Assembly (NCBI RefSeq): GCF_024397895.1
Contig: NZ_CP073346.1
Location: 2,170,001 to 2,234,000 of the forward strand
DNA: 64,000 nt
From: Pseudomonas benzenivorans
Lineage (GTDB): Bacteria > Pseudomonadota > Gammaproteobacteria > Pseudomonadales > Pseudomonadaceae
Direction: 5' to 3'
Part shown: positions 11,206 to 20,407 of the stretch, piece after piece
How positions within the stretch are numbered: the first letter of the stretch is position 1
How the letters are laid out: the number at the start of each line of letters is the position of its first letter
Notes under the pieces: generated by a model
Database searches by the model: none
Told to the model about the DNA's origin: nothing
Seen by the model: only the letters and a program-made list of their open reading frames with translations
Position numbers and translations under genes: made by a program

Positions 11206-12855
11206 TCAGGCGGCAGTCTGTCCGGCCGCCAGGGCCTTGGCCTGCTCGCGCAGCAGGAATTTCTGCACCTTGCCGGTGGAGGTCTTCGGCAGACTGGTGA
11301 AGACCACGCAACCCGGCGCCTTGAAGCGCGCCATGCGCGCCTGGCAGAACGCGATCACCGCCTCGGCGCTGAGCGTCGCCCCCGGCTTGAGGGTGACGAA
11401 GGCGCAGGGCGTCTCGCCCCATTTCTCGCTGGGCATGGCCACGACCGCGGCCTCGAGTATCTGCGGATGGCGGTAGAGCACGTCTTCCACCTCGATCGAG
11501 GAGATGTTCTCGCCGCCGGAGATGATGATGTCCTTGGAGCGGTCCTTGATCTCCACATAGCCGTCCGGATGCCAGACCGCCAGGTCGCCGGAATGGAACC
11601 AGCCGCCGGCGAAGGCCTCGGCGGTGGCCTTGGGGTTCTTCAGGTAGCCCTTCATCACCACGTTGCCGCGCATGAAGATCTCGCCGATGCTCTGGCCGTC
11701 CTTGGGCACCGGCTGCAGGGTGTCCGGGTCGGCCACCATCAGCCCGTCGAGCAGCGGCGCCCGCACGCCCTGGCGCGACTTGAGGCGTGCACGCTGCTCC
11801 GGGCTCTCGCCGTCCCACTCCGCCTTCCACTCGCAGGCCACGCTGGGGCCGTAGGTCTCGGTCAGGCCGTAGACGTGGGTGACGCGAAAATCCAGGGCCT
11901 CCATGGCCTCGATCACCGCCGCCGGCGGCGCCGCCCCGGCGGTCAGCACCTTGACCGGGCGGGTCTTCAGCGCCTTGAGCTCGTCCGCCGCATTGGCCAG
12001 CATGTTCAGCACGATGGGCGCGCCGCAGAAATGGTCGACGCCGTGTTCGGCCAGCAACGGGTAGATCGCCTCGGCGCGCACCTGCCGCAGGCACACGCTG
12101 GTGCCGACGTAGGCGGCCAGGGCCCAAGGAAAGCACCAGCCGTTGCAGTGGAACATCGGCAGGGTCCAGAGGTACACCGGGAACCGCTGCATGTCCCAGC
12201 ACAGTGCATTGGACAGCGCGTTGAGGTGGGCGCCGCGGTGGTGGTAGACCACCCCCTTGGGATTGCCGGTGGTGCCGGATGTGTAGTTCAGGGCGATGGC
12301 CTGCCACTCGTCGGCCGGCAGCTGCCAGGCATAGTCCCCATCGCCCTCGGCCAGCAGCGCCTCGTAGTCCAGCTCGCCGAGCAGCAGGCCGGCGTCGTAT
12401 TCGGGGTCGTCGATGCCGATGATCAGGGGCGGGCTGCTCAGCTGGGCGACGGCGCGCTGCGCCAGCTCGCCGAACTCCTTGTCAACCAGCAGCACCCTGG
12501 CCTCGCCATGCTGCAGGATGAAGGCGACGGCCTCGGCGTCCAGACGCGTATTGACGGCATTGAGCACCGCGCCGCACATCGGCACGCCGAAGTGCGCCTC
12601 GAACAGCGCCGGACCATTGGGTGCCAGCAGCGCAACCGTATCGCCCAGGCCGATGCCGCGCCCGGCCAGCGCCGAGGCCAGGCGGATGCAGCGGCTGTAG
12701 GTGTCGCCCCAGGACTGGCGCAGGCGACCGTTGATCAGTGCCAGGCGCTGCGGGTAGACACTGGCCGCACGCTCGATAAAGCTCAAGGGGCTGAGCGCCT
12801 GGAAGTTCGCCGCGTCGCGCGGCATGCCGTTTTCGTAAGGGTTGACGCTGTTCAT
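11206..12855 (-). CDS. Acyl-CoA synthetase (AMP-binding family)
   Basis: The 549-residue enzyme activates a carboxylic acid to its CoA thioester through an acyl-AMP. Motifs in order are the P-loop NYTSGTTGNPKGVVYHHRG, VYGLTETYGP, the GWFHSGDLAVWHPDGYVEIKDRSKD block and the C-terminal catalytic Lys in STGKVQKF. The start at 12855 is chosen because GGAG precedes it; a TTG at 12873 would add six residues. Its N-terminus MNSVNPYENG resembles Pseudomonas short/medium-chain acyl-CoA synthetases. It is divergent from fabY. The substrate is not evident from sequence. Confidence 0.88.
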   Translation of the reverse strand: MNSVNPYENGMPRDAANFQALSPLSFIERAASVYPQRLALINGRLRQSWGDTYSRCIRLASALAGRGIGLGDTVALLAPNGPALFEAHFGVPMCGAVLNAVNTRLDAEAVAFILQHGEARVLLVDKEFGELAQRAVAQLSSPPLIIGIDDPEYDAGLLLGELDYEALLAEGDGDYAWQLPADEWQAIALNYTSGTTGNPKGVVYHHRGAHLNALSNALCWDMQRFPVYLWTLPMFHCNGWCFPWALAAYVGTSVCLRQVRAEAIYPLLAEHGVDHFCGAPIVLNMLANAADELKALKTRPVKVLTAGAAPPAAVIEAMEALDFRVTHVYGLTETYGPSVACEWKAEWDGESPEQRARLKSRQGVRAPLLDGLMVADPDTLQPVPKDGQSIGEIFMRGNVVMKGYLKNPKATAEAFAGGWFHSGDLAVWHPDGYVEIKDRSKDIIISGGENISSIEVEDVLYRHPQILEAAVVAMPSEKWGETPCAFVTLKPGATLSAEAVIAFCQARMARFKAPGCVVFTSLPKTSTGKVQKFLLREQAKALAAGQTAA

Positions 12856-12900
12856 TGTTGTTCTCCAGCTCAATCTTAGGCGCCATTAACCCTAGCAGTC

Positions 12901-12923
12901 GTAGGGCCTTATCCAAGCCCTAC
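12901..12923. promoter_or_regulatory. Inverted repeat between acyl-CoA synthetase and fabY
   Basis: GTAGGGC and GCCCTAC are perfect 7-bp arms separated by nine bases, 46 bp upstream of the acyl-CoA synthetase start. A regulator binding the divergent promoter region is possible; no known operator consensus was recognised. Confidence 0.3.
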
Positions 12924-13102
12924 CTTGGTCGAAGCCGTGACTCACAGGTCATGAACCACGTCAGCATAGGCATCCGAACAGCCGAGCCGGCGCTCGCCCT
13001 TGCGGCCCATCCGCGGGCTAGAGGGGCTCCCGTTCCGCACGACAGGCCTGCATCGCCCCACCTGCGCCTGTCCTGACGAATTCATTTGAAGGAGTTTTCC
13101 AC

Positions 13103-15013
13103 GTGATATCTCGCCTACCCGTGATCGTTGGCTTTGGTGGTTACAACGCTGCCGGGCGCAGCTCCTTTCACCACGGCTTCCGCCGCACGGTGCTGGAATC
13201 CATGGACACCCAGGCGCGTCAGGAAACCCTCGCCGGCCTGGCGGTGATGATGAAGCTGCTGCGCGTGGTCGACGGCGCCTACCAGGATCAGGACGGCACG
13301 GCGCTGAGCCTGGCCGAGATCGACGCACGCTTCGCCGAGCAGATCCTCGCCGCGACCCTGGTGCGGCGCATCGAGAAGAGCTACCTGGACGTCGACGCCG
13401 CCCACTGGCAGAAGAGCATCACCCTCAGCGAAACGCCGGGCAGCCAGCTGAGCTTCATCGCCAGCCGCAAGCAGCTCCCCGAGCCGCTGCCGGCCAACTG
13501 GACGGTCGAGGCGCTCAACGCCGCCGAGGTGCGGGTCACCCTGCACGACAACTGCGAATTCAAGGTCGACAGCTACCGGGCCCTGCCGGTGAAGTCCGCC
13601 GGCCAGTTGCCCAGCGGCTTCGAGCCGGCCGAGCTGTACAACTCGCGCTTCCACCCGCGCGGCCTGAGCATGGCCATCGTCGGGGTGACCGACGCCCTGC
13701 GCTCCATCGGCCTGCCCTGGCAGTCGATCGTCGACCGCGTGGCGCCGGACGAGATCGCGGTGTTCGCCAGCTGCATCATGAGCCAGCTCGACGAGAACGG
13801 CTTCGGCGGCCTGATGCAGTCGCGCCTCAAGGGCGGCCGGGTCACCGCCAAGCAGCTGGCCCTGGGCCTCAACACCATGCCGGCGGACTTCATCAACGCC
13901 TACGTGCTCGGCAGCGTCGGCACCACCGGCGCCGTCACCGGTGCCTGCGCCACCTTCCTCTACAACCTGCAGAAAGGCATCGAGCAGATCGCCTCGGGCA
14001 AGGCGCGGGTGGTCATCGTCGGCAGCAGCGAGGCGCCGATCAACCAGGAATGCATCGAGGGCTACGGCGCCATGGGCGCCCTGGCCACCGAGGACGGCCT
14101 GCGCCAGATCGAGGGCAAGGACCAGGTGGACTTCCGCCGCGCCAGCCGCCCGTTCGGCGAGAACTGCGGCTTCACCCTGGCCGAAGCCTGCCAGTTCGTG
14201 GTGCTGATGGACGACGAACTGGCCCTGGAGCTGGGTGCCGACATCCACGGCGCGGTGCCGGACGTGTTCATCAACGCCGACGGCTTCAAGAAATCGATCT
14301 CCGCTCCCGGTCCGGGCAACTACCTGACCATGGCCAAGGCCGTGGCCAGCGCCGTGCAGCTGCTCGGCAGCGACGCGGTGCGCCAGCGCAGCTTCATCCA
14401 CGCCCACGGCTCCAGCACCCCGGCCAACCGGGTCACCGAGTCGGAACTGCTGGACCGCATCGCCGCCGCCTTCGCCATCGAGCAATGGCCGATCACCGCG
14501 GCCAAGGCCTTCGTCGGCCACTCCCTGGCCACCGCCAGTGGCGACCAACTGATCGCCGCCCTGGGCAGCTTCAAGTACGGAGTAATTCCGGGGATCAAGA
14601 CCATCGACGGCGTCGCCGACGACGTGCACCAGCAGCACCTGAGCATCGCCACCGAGGACCGCCGGGTCGGCGAACAGGCGCTGGACGTGTGCTTCATCAA
14701 CTCCAAGGGCTTCGGCGGCAACAACGCCAGCGGCGTGGTGCTGGCGCCCCACGTGGTCGAGCGCATGCTGCGCAAGCGCCACGGCGAGGCGGCCTTCGCC
14801 GACTACTGCACACGCCGCGAGCAGACCCGCGCCGCCGCCCTGCAGTACGACCAGCAGGCGCTGCTGGGGCAACTGGAGATCATCTACAACTTCGGCAATG
14901 ACCTGATCGACGACACGGCCATCGAACTGGGCGACACCCAGGTCAAGGTGCCTGGCTTCGCCCAGCCCCTGGTGTTCAAGCAGGACGACCGCTACCGCGA
15001 CATGCTCGACTGA
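13103..15013 (+). CDS. fabY: Beta-ketoacyl-ACP synthase, FabY type
   Basis: FabY of P. aeruginosa condenses acetyl-CoA with malonyl-ACP and starts fatty-acid synthesis in place of FabH. This 636-residue protein has the size and N-terminus I recall for that enzyme (RLPVIVGFGGYNAAGRSSFH). The thiolase-fold triad is visible: Cys in TGACATFLYN, His in HAHGSSTPANRV and His in FVGHSLATASG, with the C-terminal GFGGNNASGV. Start is GTG, supported by AAGGAG eight bases upstream. The long N-terminal extension before the ketosynthase core distinguishes it from FabB/FabF. Confidence 0.85.
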   Translation: MISRLPVIVGFGGYNAAGRSSFHHGFRRTVLESMDTQARQETLAGLAVMMKLLRVVDGAYQDQDGTALSLAEIDARFAEQILAATLVRRIEKSYLDVDAAHWQKSITLSETPGSQLSFIASRKQLPEPLPANWTVEALNAAEVRVTLHDNCEFKVDSYRALPVKSAGQLPSGFEPAELYNSRFHPRGLSMAIVGVTDALRSIGLPWQSIVDRVAPDEIAVFASCIMSQLDENGFGGLMQSRLKGGRVTAKQLALGLNTMPADFINAYVLGSVGTTGAVTGACATFLYNLQKGIEQIASGKARVVIVGSSEAPINQECIEGYGAMGALATEDGLRQIEGKDQVDFRRASRPFGENCGFTLAEACQFVVLMDDELALELGADIHGAVPDVFINADGFKKSISAPGPGNYLTMAKAVASAVQLLGSDAVRQRSFIHAHGSSTPANRVTESELLDRIAAAFAIEQWPITAAKAFVGHSLATASGDQLIAALGSFKYGVIPGIKTIDGVADDVHQQHLSIATEDRRVGEQALDVCFINSKGFGGNNASGVVLAPHVVERMLRKRHGEAAFADYCTRREQTRAAALQYDQQALLGQLEIIYNFGNDLIDDTAIELGDTQVKVPGFAQPLVFKQDDRYRDMLD

Positions 15014-15044
15014 TGGCCCCGGGGTGCCATTCTCGCGAGTACTA

Positions 15045-15077
15045 GGCCGCTAAAGCTTGTTGCCGAGCCTAGCGGCC
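15045..15077. terminator. Hairpin between fabY and the converging AraC gene
   Basis: GGCCGCTA and TAGCGGCC form a perfect 8-bp stem around a 17-base loop; the right arm overlaps the last codons of the AraC-type gene. There is no T-run, so termination is uncertain. Confidence 0.35.
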
Positions 15078-15875
15078 GTGGTCCCGCTGCTGCCGACGCC
15101 AGGCGCCCGGCGTTTGGCCAAAGCGTTTGCTGAACTGGCGAATAAAGTGGGTCACATCCTGCCAGCCCACCAACTCAGCTACCTGGGCGACCGTGGCACT
15201 GCTATGCAGCAGATGGGTACAGGCCTGGTGCAGGCGGTTACTGGTGATCCATTGGCCCACACTCGCACCGGTGGCGAGCTTGACCCTATGGGTGACATAG
15301 GCCGGACTCTTGTGCACCACCGCCGCCACCTCCGCCAGGCTCAGGGGTCGGCAGCAATGCAGCTGGATATAGTCCAGCACGTTGCCTACCAGCGCATCGC
15401 GGGTCAGCGCGACCGGCATCATGGCGCTGCCCACTTCGGCCAGAATCAGGTTGAGCAGACTCTTCGCGAGCTCAGGGTTGGCCGGGCCGGCAGCCGCACT
15501 CAGACGCTTGAGCTCGGCGAAATACTGCGCCAGCAGCGCGCGCCTGGCGGGGTCGATGCTGACCGCAGGTGAGGCGCCCAGGCGCACCTGGCGAAAGGGC
15601 AACATGGGCCCCTGGTTCTCGTGCAACCCAAGGCAGCCGGGGCAAAAACCCACCCACCAGATCTGCAGGCCATGGCCCGACAACAGTTGATGGGGCACCC
15701 CTGCGGGCACCAGCACCACACTGCCCGCCGTCACCGTCAAGGTTTCGCCATGGCTCATCTGCAACTGCCCCTCGACGATAAAGGACAGCACGTACTCGAC
15801 GTGATGGGCCTCCCGCTCGGTGCTCAGCTGCTCGATATGGAAGTGTTCGACCTGCAGCGGGGCGATTGAGTGCAT
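15069..15875 (-). CDS. AraC-family transcriptional regulator
   Basis: The 268-residue protein has an N-terminal cupin-like ligand domain (about 1-130, with VEYVLSFIVEGQLQMSHGE and VLVPAGVPHQLLS) and a C-terminal AraC double helix-turn-helix (about 165-265: SLAEVAAVVHKSPAYVTHRVK and VAQVAELVGWQDVTHFIRQF, then FGQTPGAWR). GGAG precedes the ATG. It is divergent from the methyltransferase at 16014, which is the likeliest target. The ligand is unknown. Confidence 0.88.
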   Translation of the reverse strand: MHSIAPLQVEHFHIEQLSTEREAHHVEYVLSFIVEGQLQMSHGETLTVTAGSVVLVPAGVPHQLLSGHGLQIWWVGFCPGCLGLHENQGPMLPFRQVRLGASPAVSIDPARRALLAQYFAELKRLSAAAGPANPELAKSLLNLILAEVGSAMMPVALTRDALVGNVLDYIQLHCCRPLSLAEVAAVVHKSPAYVTHRVKLATGASVGQWITSNRLHQACTHLLHSSATVAQVAELVGWQDVTHFIRQFSKRFGQTPGAWRRQQRDHGR

Positions 15876-16013
15876 CCGCAGTCTCCTGAACGTGCGGGCC
15901 AGTATAGCGACGCATGATCGAAAGATAAGCCGATTCTTCCCGCGTATTGCCCCTGCCTGGCGCTGCCCCGCCTCTCTAATCTGGCGACATTAGCAACCAC
16001 CGAGGAACGCCCG

Positions 16014-16670
16014 ATGTCATCACCCACCAAGCCAAACGAGCCCTGGGATGAGTCCACCGCCAACTGGTATGCCACCCATTACGGTGACTGGCCCACCACC
16101 TGCATGCCGATTCAGGCCGAAACCTGGCGGCCGGACGAGGCCCTGGTCGATATCGGCTGTGGCACCGGCAGCAGTTTGCGCCACTTGACCGCGCTCTGCC
16201 CTCAGGGCCGTTTGGTGGGTATAGAGCCTTCGCCCGCCATGCTGGCCATCGCCCAGCAACAGACTCAGCAGCTCGGCCTCGGCGCACGCATCGAGTTCTA
16301 CTGTGCGGCGGCCGAAGCCCTGCCACTGGCCGATGCCAGCATGGACAGCGTCCTGGCCTTCAGCAGTTTCCATCACTGGCAGGACGCCGCCCTTGGTTTG
16401 CGCGAGGTGCTGCGGGTGCTTAAGCCAAACGGCCGCCTGCTGCTCAGCGAAGAACCGGAGATCCTCAGGCTTCACGGCATCATCCTGGAGAGCCTGCAAC
16501 AGCAGCTGCAGGCGGCAGGCTTTAGCCCGCCGACGCAGAGGCTGCTGACCCAGGACGCTGCCGCTTGCCATCTTATAGTCGCCCGCAAACCCGCACTGGG
16601 GGTACTCGATAAGCCGCAGCCCCCAGGCCATGAGTCGGCACCAGCGCCGCACACGCAGGAGGCCCGATGA
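16014..16670 (+). CDS. Class I SAM-dependent methyltransferase
   Basis: The 218-residue protein has the SAM-binding motif I VDIGCGTGSSLRHL at about 43-56, motif II GIEPSPAMLA and an acidic/aromatic motif at about 104-116 (DSVLAFSSFHHW), as in UbiE-like type 11 methyltransferases. The substrate cannot be told. GAGGAA precedes the ATG. Its stop overlaps the next gene by four bases, so the two probably function together. Confidence 0.8.
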   Translation: MSSPTKPNEPWDESTANWYATHYGDWPTTCMPIQAETWRPDEALVDIGCGTGSSLRHLTALCPQGRLVGIEPSPAMLAIAQQQTQQLGLGARIEFYCAAAEALPLADASMDSVLAFSSFHHWQDAALGLREVLRVLKPNGRLLLSEEPEILRLHGIILESLQQQLQAAGFSPPTQRLLTQDAAACHLIVARKPALGVLDKPQPPGHESAPAPHTQEAR

Positions 16671-17071
16671 ATATCACCCTGGCCCTGATGGGGCTGTCCC
16701 TCTACCTGCTGCTCTGGGAAAAGCTGCCGGCCTGGGGCACCTGGTTCAACAGACTTATCGCCCACCTGCCCAGACCGCTGGCCTATCTCTATGAGGCGTG
16801 GCGCTGCCCTTACTGTTTCGGATTCTGGATAGCGCTGGCGCTGCACGTCCTGACCGGAATCCAGACCATTCCAGCCCTGCATAACGCGCCACAAGCCCTA
16901 GGCATCGGCGGCGATGTGCTGTTCTGGTTTCTCGATGCCCTGGCGAGCGCCACCCTGATCATGCTCGGCAAGCTCGGCCTCAGCGCCCTTGCTGTCCCGG
17001 CGATTAAAGGCCATCAGCTGACTCAGGAGTTCAAGAAAGCACGGTCTGTCCAGGCAGCGGCCGAGCAATAA
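16667..17071 (+). CDS. Small membrane protein, DUF1360-like
   Basis: The 134-residue protein has three hydrophobic segments (about 2-20, 44-64 and 84-108). The CPYCFGFWIAL motif at about 46 is typical, as I recall, of DUF1360 membrane proteins. It is co-translated with the methyltransferase. No enzymatic motif is present and the function is unknown. Confidence 0.6.
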   Translation: MNITLALMGLSLYLLLWEKLPAWGTWFNRLIAHLPRPLAYLYEAWRCPYCFGFWIALALHVLTGIQTIPALHNAPQALGIGGDVLFWFLDALASATLIMLGKLGLSALAVPAIKGHQLTQEFKKARSVQAAAEQ

Positions 17072-17121
17072 GCGGGACACGAAAACGACCTGGCGCTTGC
17101 TCACTCGTCAGCGCGCGGCCG

Positions 17122-17943
17122 CTAAGCCAGGGCTCGCGCCAGCTGGATCAGCTCGGCCCGCCACTCGGCCGCCGCCGGCAGGGCGAGGAAGGACGGGTTG
17201 AGCAGGGACTCGCGGGCCTCGTAGGTCAAGGCCTCGCCCTTGAGGGTCAGCACCTCGCCGCCGGCGCCTTCCAGCACGCCCTGGGCGGCGGCGGTGTCCC
17301 ACTGCGAGGTCGGCGCCAGGCGCGGGTAGCAGTCGGCCAGGCCTTCGGCCAGCTGGCAGAACTTCAGCGAACTGCCGACACTGGTCAGCTGCAGGTCGCC
17401 GAAGCGCTCGCTCAGCCCCTCCAGCAGGCGCTCCTGGGCCGGACTGGAATGGCGGCGGCTGGCCACCAGGGTGAAGGCCTCGGCCGGCGCCAGGCGCACG
17501 CTGATCGCCTGTTCCGCGCCATCGGCCTCGGCACGCCACGCGCCCAACCCGGCGCCGCCGTAGTAGCAACGGCCATTGGCCGGGATGCCGACCACGCCGA
17601 ACACCACACGGCCGTGCTCGATCAGGGCGAGGTTGACGGTGAACTCCTCCGAACCGGCGATGAACTCCTTGGTGCCGTCCAGCGGATCGACCAGCCACCA
17701 GCGGCTCCAGCCGGCGCGCTCGCTCAGGGGAATGTTCGCCGCCTCCTCGGACAGCACCGGGATGCTCGCGTCCAGCGCCCGCAGGCCATCGGCCAGCAAA
17801 TGGTGGGCGGCCATGTCGGCGGCCGTCACCGGCGAGGCGTCGGCCTTTTCGGTGACCGTCACGCCAGCGCGCCAATGGGGCAGGATGACCGTGCCGGCGG
17901 CACGCACCAGCTGGATCACTGCGGGAATCAGGGGATGGTTCAC
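17122..17943 (-). CDS. cysQ: 3'(2'),5'-bisphosphate nucleotidase CysQ
   Basis: CysQ hydrolyses 3'-phosphoadenosine-5'-phosphate, a by-product of sulfate assimilation, to AMP. The 273-residue protein belongs to the inositol-monophosphatase superfamily. It shows SEEAANIP, the metal-binding WLVDPLDGTKEFIAG at about 83-97 and the C-terminal WDTAAAQGVLEGAGG. The GTG start overlaps the nudE stop by four bases, so the two are co-translated. Confidence 0.93.
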   Translation of the reverse strand: MNHPLIPAVIQLVRAAGTVILPHWRAGVTVTEKADASPVTAADMAAHHLLADGLRALDASIPVLSEEAANIPLSERAGWSRWWLVDPLDGTKEFIAGSEEFTVNLALIEHGRVVFGVVGIPANGRCYYGGAGLGAWRAEADGAEQAISVRLAPAEAFTLVASRRHSSPAQERLLEGLSERFGDLQLTSVGSSLKFCQLAEGLADCYPRLAPTSQWDTAAAQGVLEGAGGEVLTLKGEALTYEARESLLNPSFLALPAAAEWRAELIQLARALA

Positions 17944-18506
17944 AGGACGAAATCTCCACGGTGGCTAAGCAGGTCGCGCGCCAGGTAGAGGGCGGCCAGG
18001 GCACGCCCCTCGCTGAATTGGGGGTGCTGCATCAGGCTCGACAGCTCGCGCAGGTTGACCCGGTCCACCCGCATCGGCTCCGGCTCGTCGCCCGGCAGGC
18101 GCTCCTCATAGAGGTCGCGGGCCAGCACCACCTGGATCTTCTGGCTCATGTAGCCGGGCGACAGGCTCAGCTCGGTGAGGTGCTCGAGCTGGCGGGCGCC
18201 GAAGCCGGCTTCTTCCTTGAGCTCGCGGTTCGCCGCCGCCAGCACGTCCTCGCCCGGCTCGATCAGGCCCTTGGGCAACGACAGCTCGTACTCGTCGGTA
18301 CCGCCGCAGTACTCCTCGACCAGCAGCGCGTGCTCGGCGTCCACCATCGCCACCACCATCACCGCGCCGTAACCGACGCCCTTGCCGACCAGCCGCTCGT
18401 AGGTGCGCTCCACGCCGTTGGCGAAACGCAGCTGCAGTTCCTCGACGCGAAACAGGCGACTGCTGGCGACGATCTCGCGGGCGAGTACGGTGGGCTTCTG
18501 GCGCAT
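17940..18506 (-). CDS. nudE: ADP-compounds hydrolase NudE
   Basis: NudE is a Nudix hydrolase of ADP-ribose, NADH and AppnA-type compounds. The 188-residue protein has a complete Nudix box, GLIEPGEDVLAAANRELKEE followed by AG (pattern GX5EX7REUXEEXGU). The ATG at 18506 is chosen because AAGGAG lies just upstream and homologues start MRQKPT. It precedes cysQ in the same operon, the usual Pseudomonas arrangement. Confidence 0.93.
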   Translation of the reverse strand: MRQKPTVLAREIVASSRLFRVEELQLRFANGVERTYERLVGKGVGYGAVMVVAMVDAEHALLVEEYCGGTDEYELSLPKGLIEPGEDVLAAANRELKEEAGFGARQLEHLTELSLSPGYMSQKIQVVLARDLYEERLPGDEPEPMRVDRVNLRELSSLMQHPQFSEGRALAALYLARDLLSHRGDFVL

Positions 18507-18642
18507 GATGCGGCTCCTTGGCATGACCGGGCGGGTTATCATACCCCGGCTTTTCCGATTAGCCCCGGCGGAGATTGCGCGATAGACGACGGCTGCCGAC
18601 CGAATCGCGACAGACTCCGCACCAGACGCCGAAGACCCCGCC

Positions 18643-19299
18643 ATGCCGCCGTTACCCTGGAGCGAGATCGACACCGTCCTGCTGGATATGGACGGCACCC
18701 TGCTCGACCTGCACTTCGACAACCATTTCTGGCTCGAGCACCTGCCCCGGCGCTATGCCGAGCACCACGGCATCAGCCGCGCCCTGGCCGACGCCGAACT
18801 GCTGCCGCTGTTCCGCGAGCATGCCGGCCAGCTGACCTGGTACTGCACCGACTTCTGGACCCGCGAGCTCGCGCTTCCGATCCGCGAACTCAAGCGCGAA
18901 GTGGCCGACCTTATCGCCCTGCGGCCGGACGCCGACACCTTCCTCAAAGCCCTGCGCGCCGCCGGCAAGCAGGTGGTGATGATCACCAACGCCCACCGCG
19001 ACTCGCTGTCGCTCAAGCTCGAACGCATCGAGCTGGCGCCCTACTTCGAGCGCCTGATCAGCTCCCACGACTATGGCTTTCCCAAGGAGAACCAGCAGTT
19101 CTGGCATGCCCTGCAGCAGGACCTGAGCTTCGATACGGCGCGCAGCCTGTTCATCGACGACAGCCTGCCGGTGCTGCGCAGCGCCCGCGAATTCGGCGTC
19201 GGCCACCTGCTGGCGGTGCGCCAGCCGGACAGCCGCCAGGGGCCGAAGGACACCGAGGAATTCGCCGCGGTGGAGGATTACCGCGCGCTGCTGCCCTGA
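18643..19299 (+). CDS. yrfG: GMP/IMP nucleotidase YrfG (HAD family)
   Basis: This haloacid-dehalogenase-type phosphatase, by homology, dephosphorylates GMP/IMP. The 218-residue protein has motif I LLDMDGTLLD at about 10-19, motif II MITNAHRDSL, motif III Lys in FPKENQQF and motif IV SLFIDDSLPVL. It is divergent from nudE, sharing a 136-bp promoter region. Confidence 0.9.
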   Translation: MPPLPWSEIDTVLLDMDGTLLDLHFDNHFWLEHLPRRYAEHHGISRALADAELLPLFREHAGQLTWYCTDFWTRELALPIRELKREVADLIALRPDADTFLKALRAAGKQVVMITNAHRDSLSLKLERIELAPYFERLISSHDYGFPKENQQFWHALQQDLSFDTARSLFIDDSLPVLRSAREFGVGHLLAVRQPDSRQGPKDTEEFAAVEDYRALLP

Positions 19300-19419
19300 G
19301 CCGGTCCGGACCAAAAGCGACCCGGGACTGCCCAGCCTCGGCACAGGGGTGCGCAGCATTAGACGCCGGCGCCCCAGGGGCTTAGGCTAGGCCCATCACC
19401 CTTTTCGGAACGCTCGAAC

Positions 19420-20238
19420 ATGGCGCGCGCTGCAACCACCCCAGCCTCAGGCGACGGCCCTCCGCAGGACGCTTACGCCTTCGTCGAACTGGACGCCGCC
19501 GCCCAGGCGGGCGAGGCCGTGCTGGCCGAGGAGTGCGCCCTGGCGATCAGCTACAACGGCATCAGCCATGCGGTGATGATGGTCTCGCCCTCGGCGGTGG
19601 AGGATTTCGTCGCCGGCTTCAGCCTGAGCGGCGCCCTGGTCGACGGCCTCGACGACATCTACGACATCCAGGTCAAGCGCGCCGGTGCCGCCCTGAGCGC
19701 CGAGGTGCAGATCAGCAGCCGCGCCTTCTGGGCCCTCAAGCAGCAGCGGCGCAACCTGGCCGGCACCAGCGGCTGCGGCCTGTGCGGCGTCGAGGCACTG
19801 GAACAGGCACTGCCGCAGCTGGACGTGCTGGCGGGCAGCCCACTGCCGCCGGCCGACCACCTGCAGGGCCTGCGCGATCGCATCGGCACCTACCAGCGCC
19901 TGGCCCGGCAGAGCGGCGCCCTGCATGCCGCGGCCTTCATCGACGGCAGCGGCGAGATCCGCCTGTGCCGCGAGGACATCGGCCGCCACAACGCCCTGGA
20001 CAAGCTGATCGGCGCCCTGCTGCACGAACGCCTCGACCCGCGCCAGGGCTTCGCCCTAGTCACCAGCCGCTGCAGCCTGGAGCTGATCCACAAGGCGGTG
20101 CGGGCGAAGATCGGCACCTTGGTCAGCCTCTCGGCACCGACCAGCCTCACCGTGCAATGGGCACGCCGCCACCACCTCAACCTGATCCACCTGCCGCACC
20201 ACAGCGCCCCGCGGGTTTACAGCCCGGCGCCGGCTTGA
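19420..20238 (+). CDS. fdhD: Formate dehydrogenase accessory sulfurtransferase FdhD
   Basis: FdhD transfers sulfur from IscS to the molybdenum cofactor and is needed for active formate dehydrogenase. The 272-residue protein carries the Cys pair in SGCGLCGVEAL at about 119-129 and the GRHNALDKLIG and TSRCSLELIHKAVRAKI blocks. The fds operon in this window lacks fdsC, which is an FdhD homologue, so this gene is the likely maturation factor for FdsA. Confidence 0.92.
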   Translation: MARAATTPASGDGPPQDAYAFVELDAAAQAGEAVLAEECALAISYNGISHAVMMVSPSAVEDFVAGFSLSGALVDGLDDIYDIQVKRAGAALSAEVQISSRAFWALKQQRRNLAGTSGCGLCGVEALEQALPQLDVLAGSPLPPADHLQGLRDRIGTYQRLARQSGALHAAAFIDGSGEIRLCREDIGRHNALDKLIGALLHERLDPRQGFALVTSRCSLELIHKAVRAKIGTLVSLSAPTSLTVQWARRHHLNLIHLPHHSAPRVYSPAPA

Positions 20239-20407
20239 GCAGCGCCCCCACCTGACTCGGCACCAACGCCACGCGCCCAAGGCACGAGATGCCGGCTACG
20301 TGTCAATGAGTCGATTATGCGCAGCGCTGCTCATTTGCCCGCTAGCAAGATTCTCATCCGCGCCTTAGGCTTCGCCGCGTCACTTATCCACGGCAGGATT
20401 CCAGAAC

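Noticed and set aside
9647..12307. Minus-strand open frame of about 886 codons across dctM and the acyl-CoA synthetase
   Set aside because: It runs antisense through dctM and out of frame through the synthetase; the composition is low-complexity and no family motif is present.
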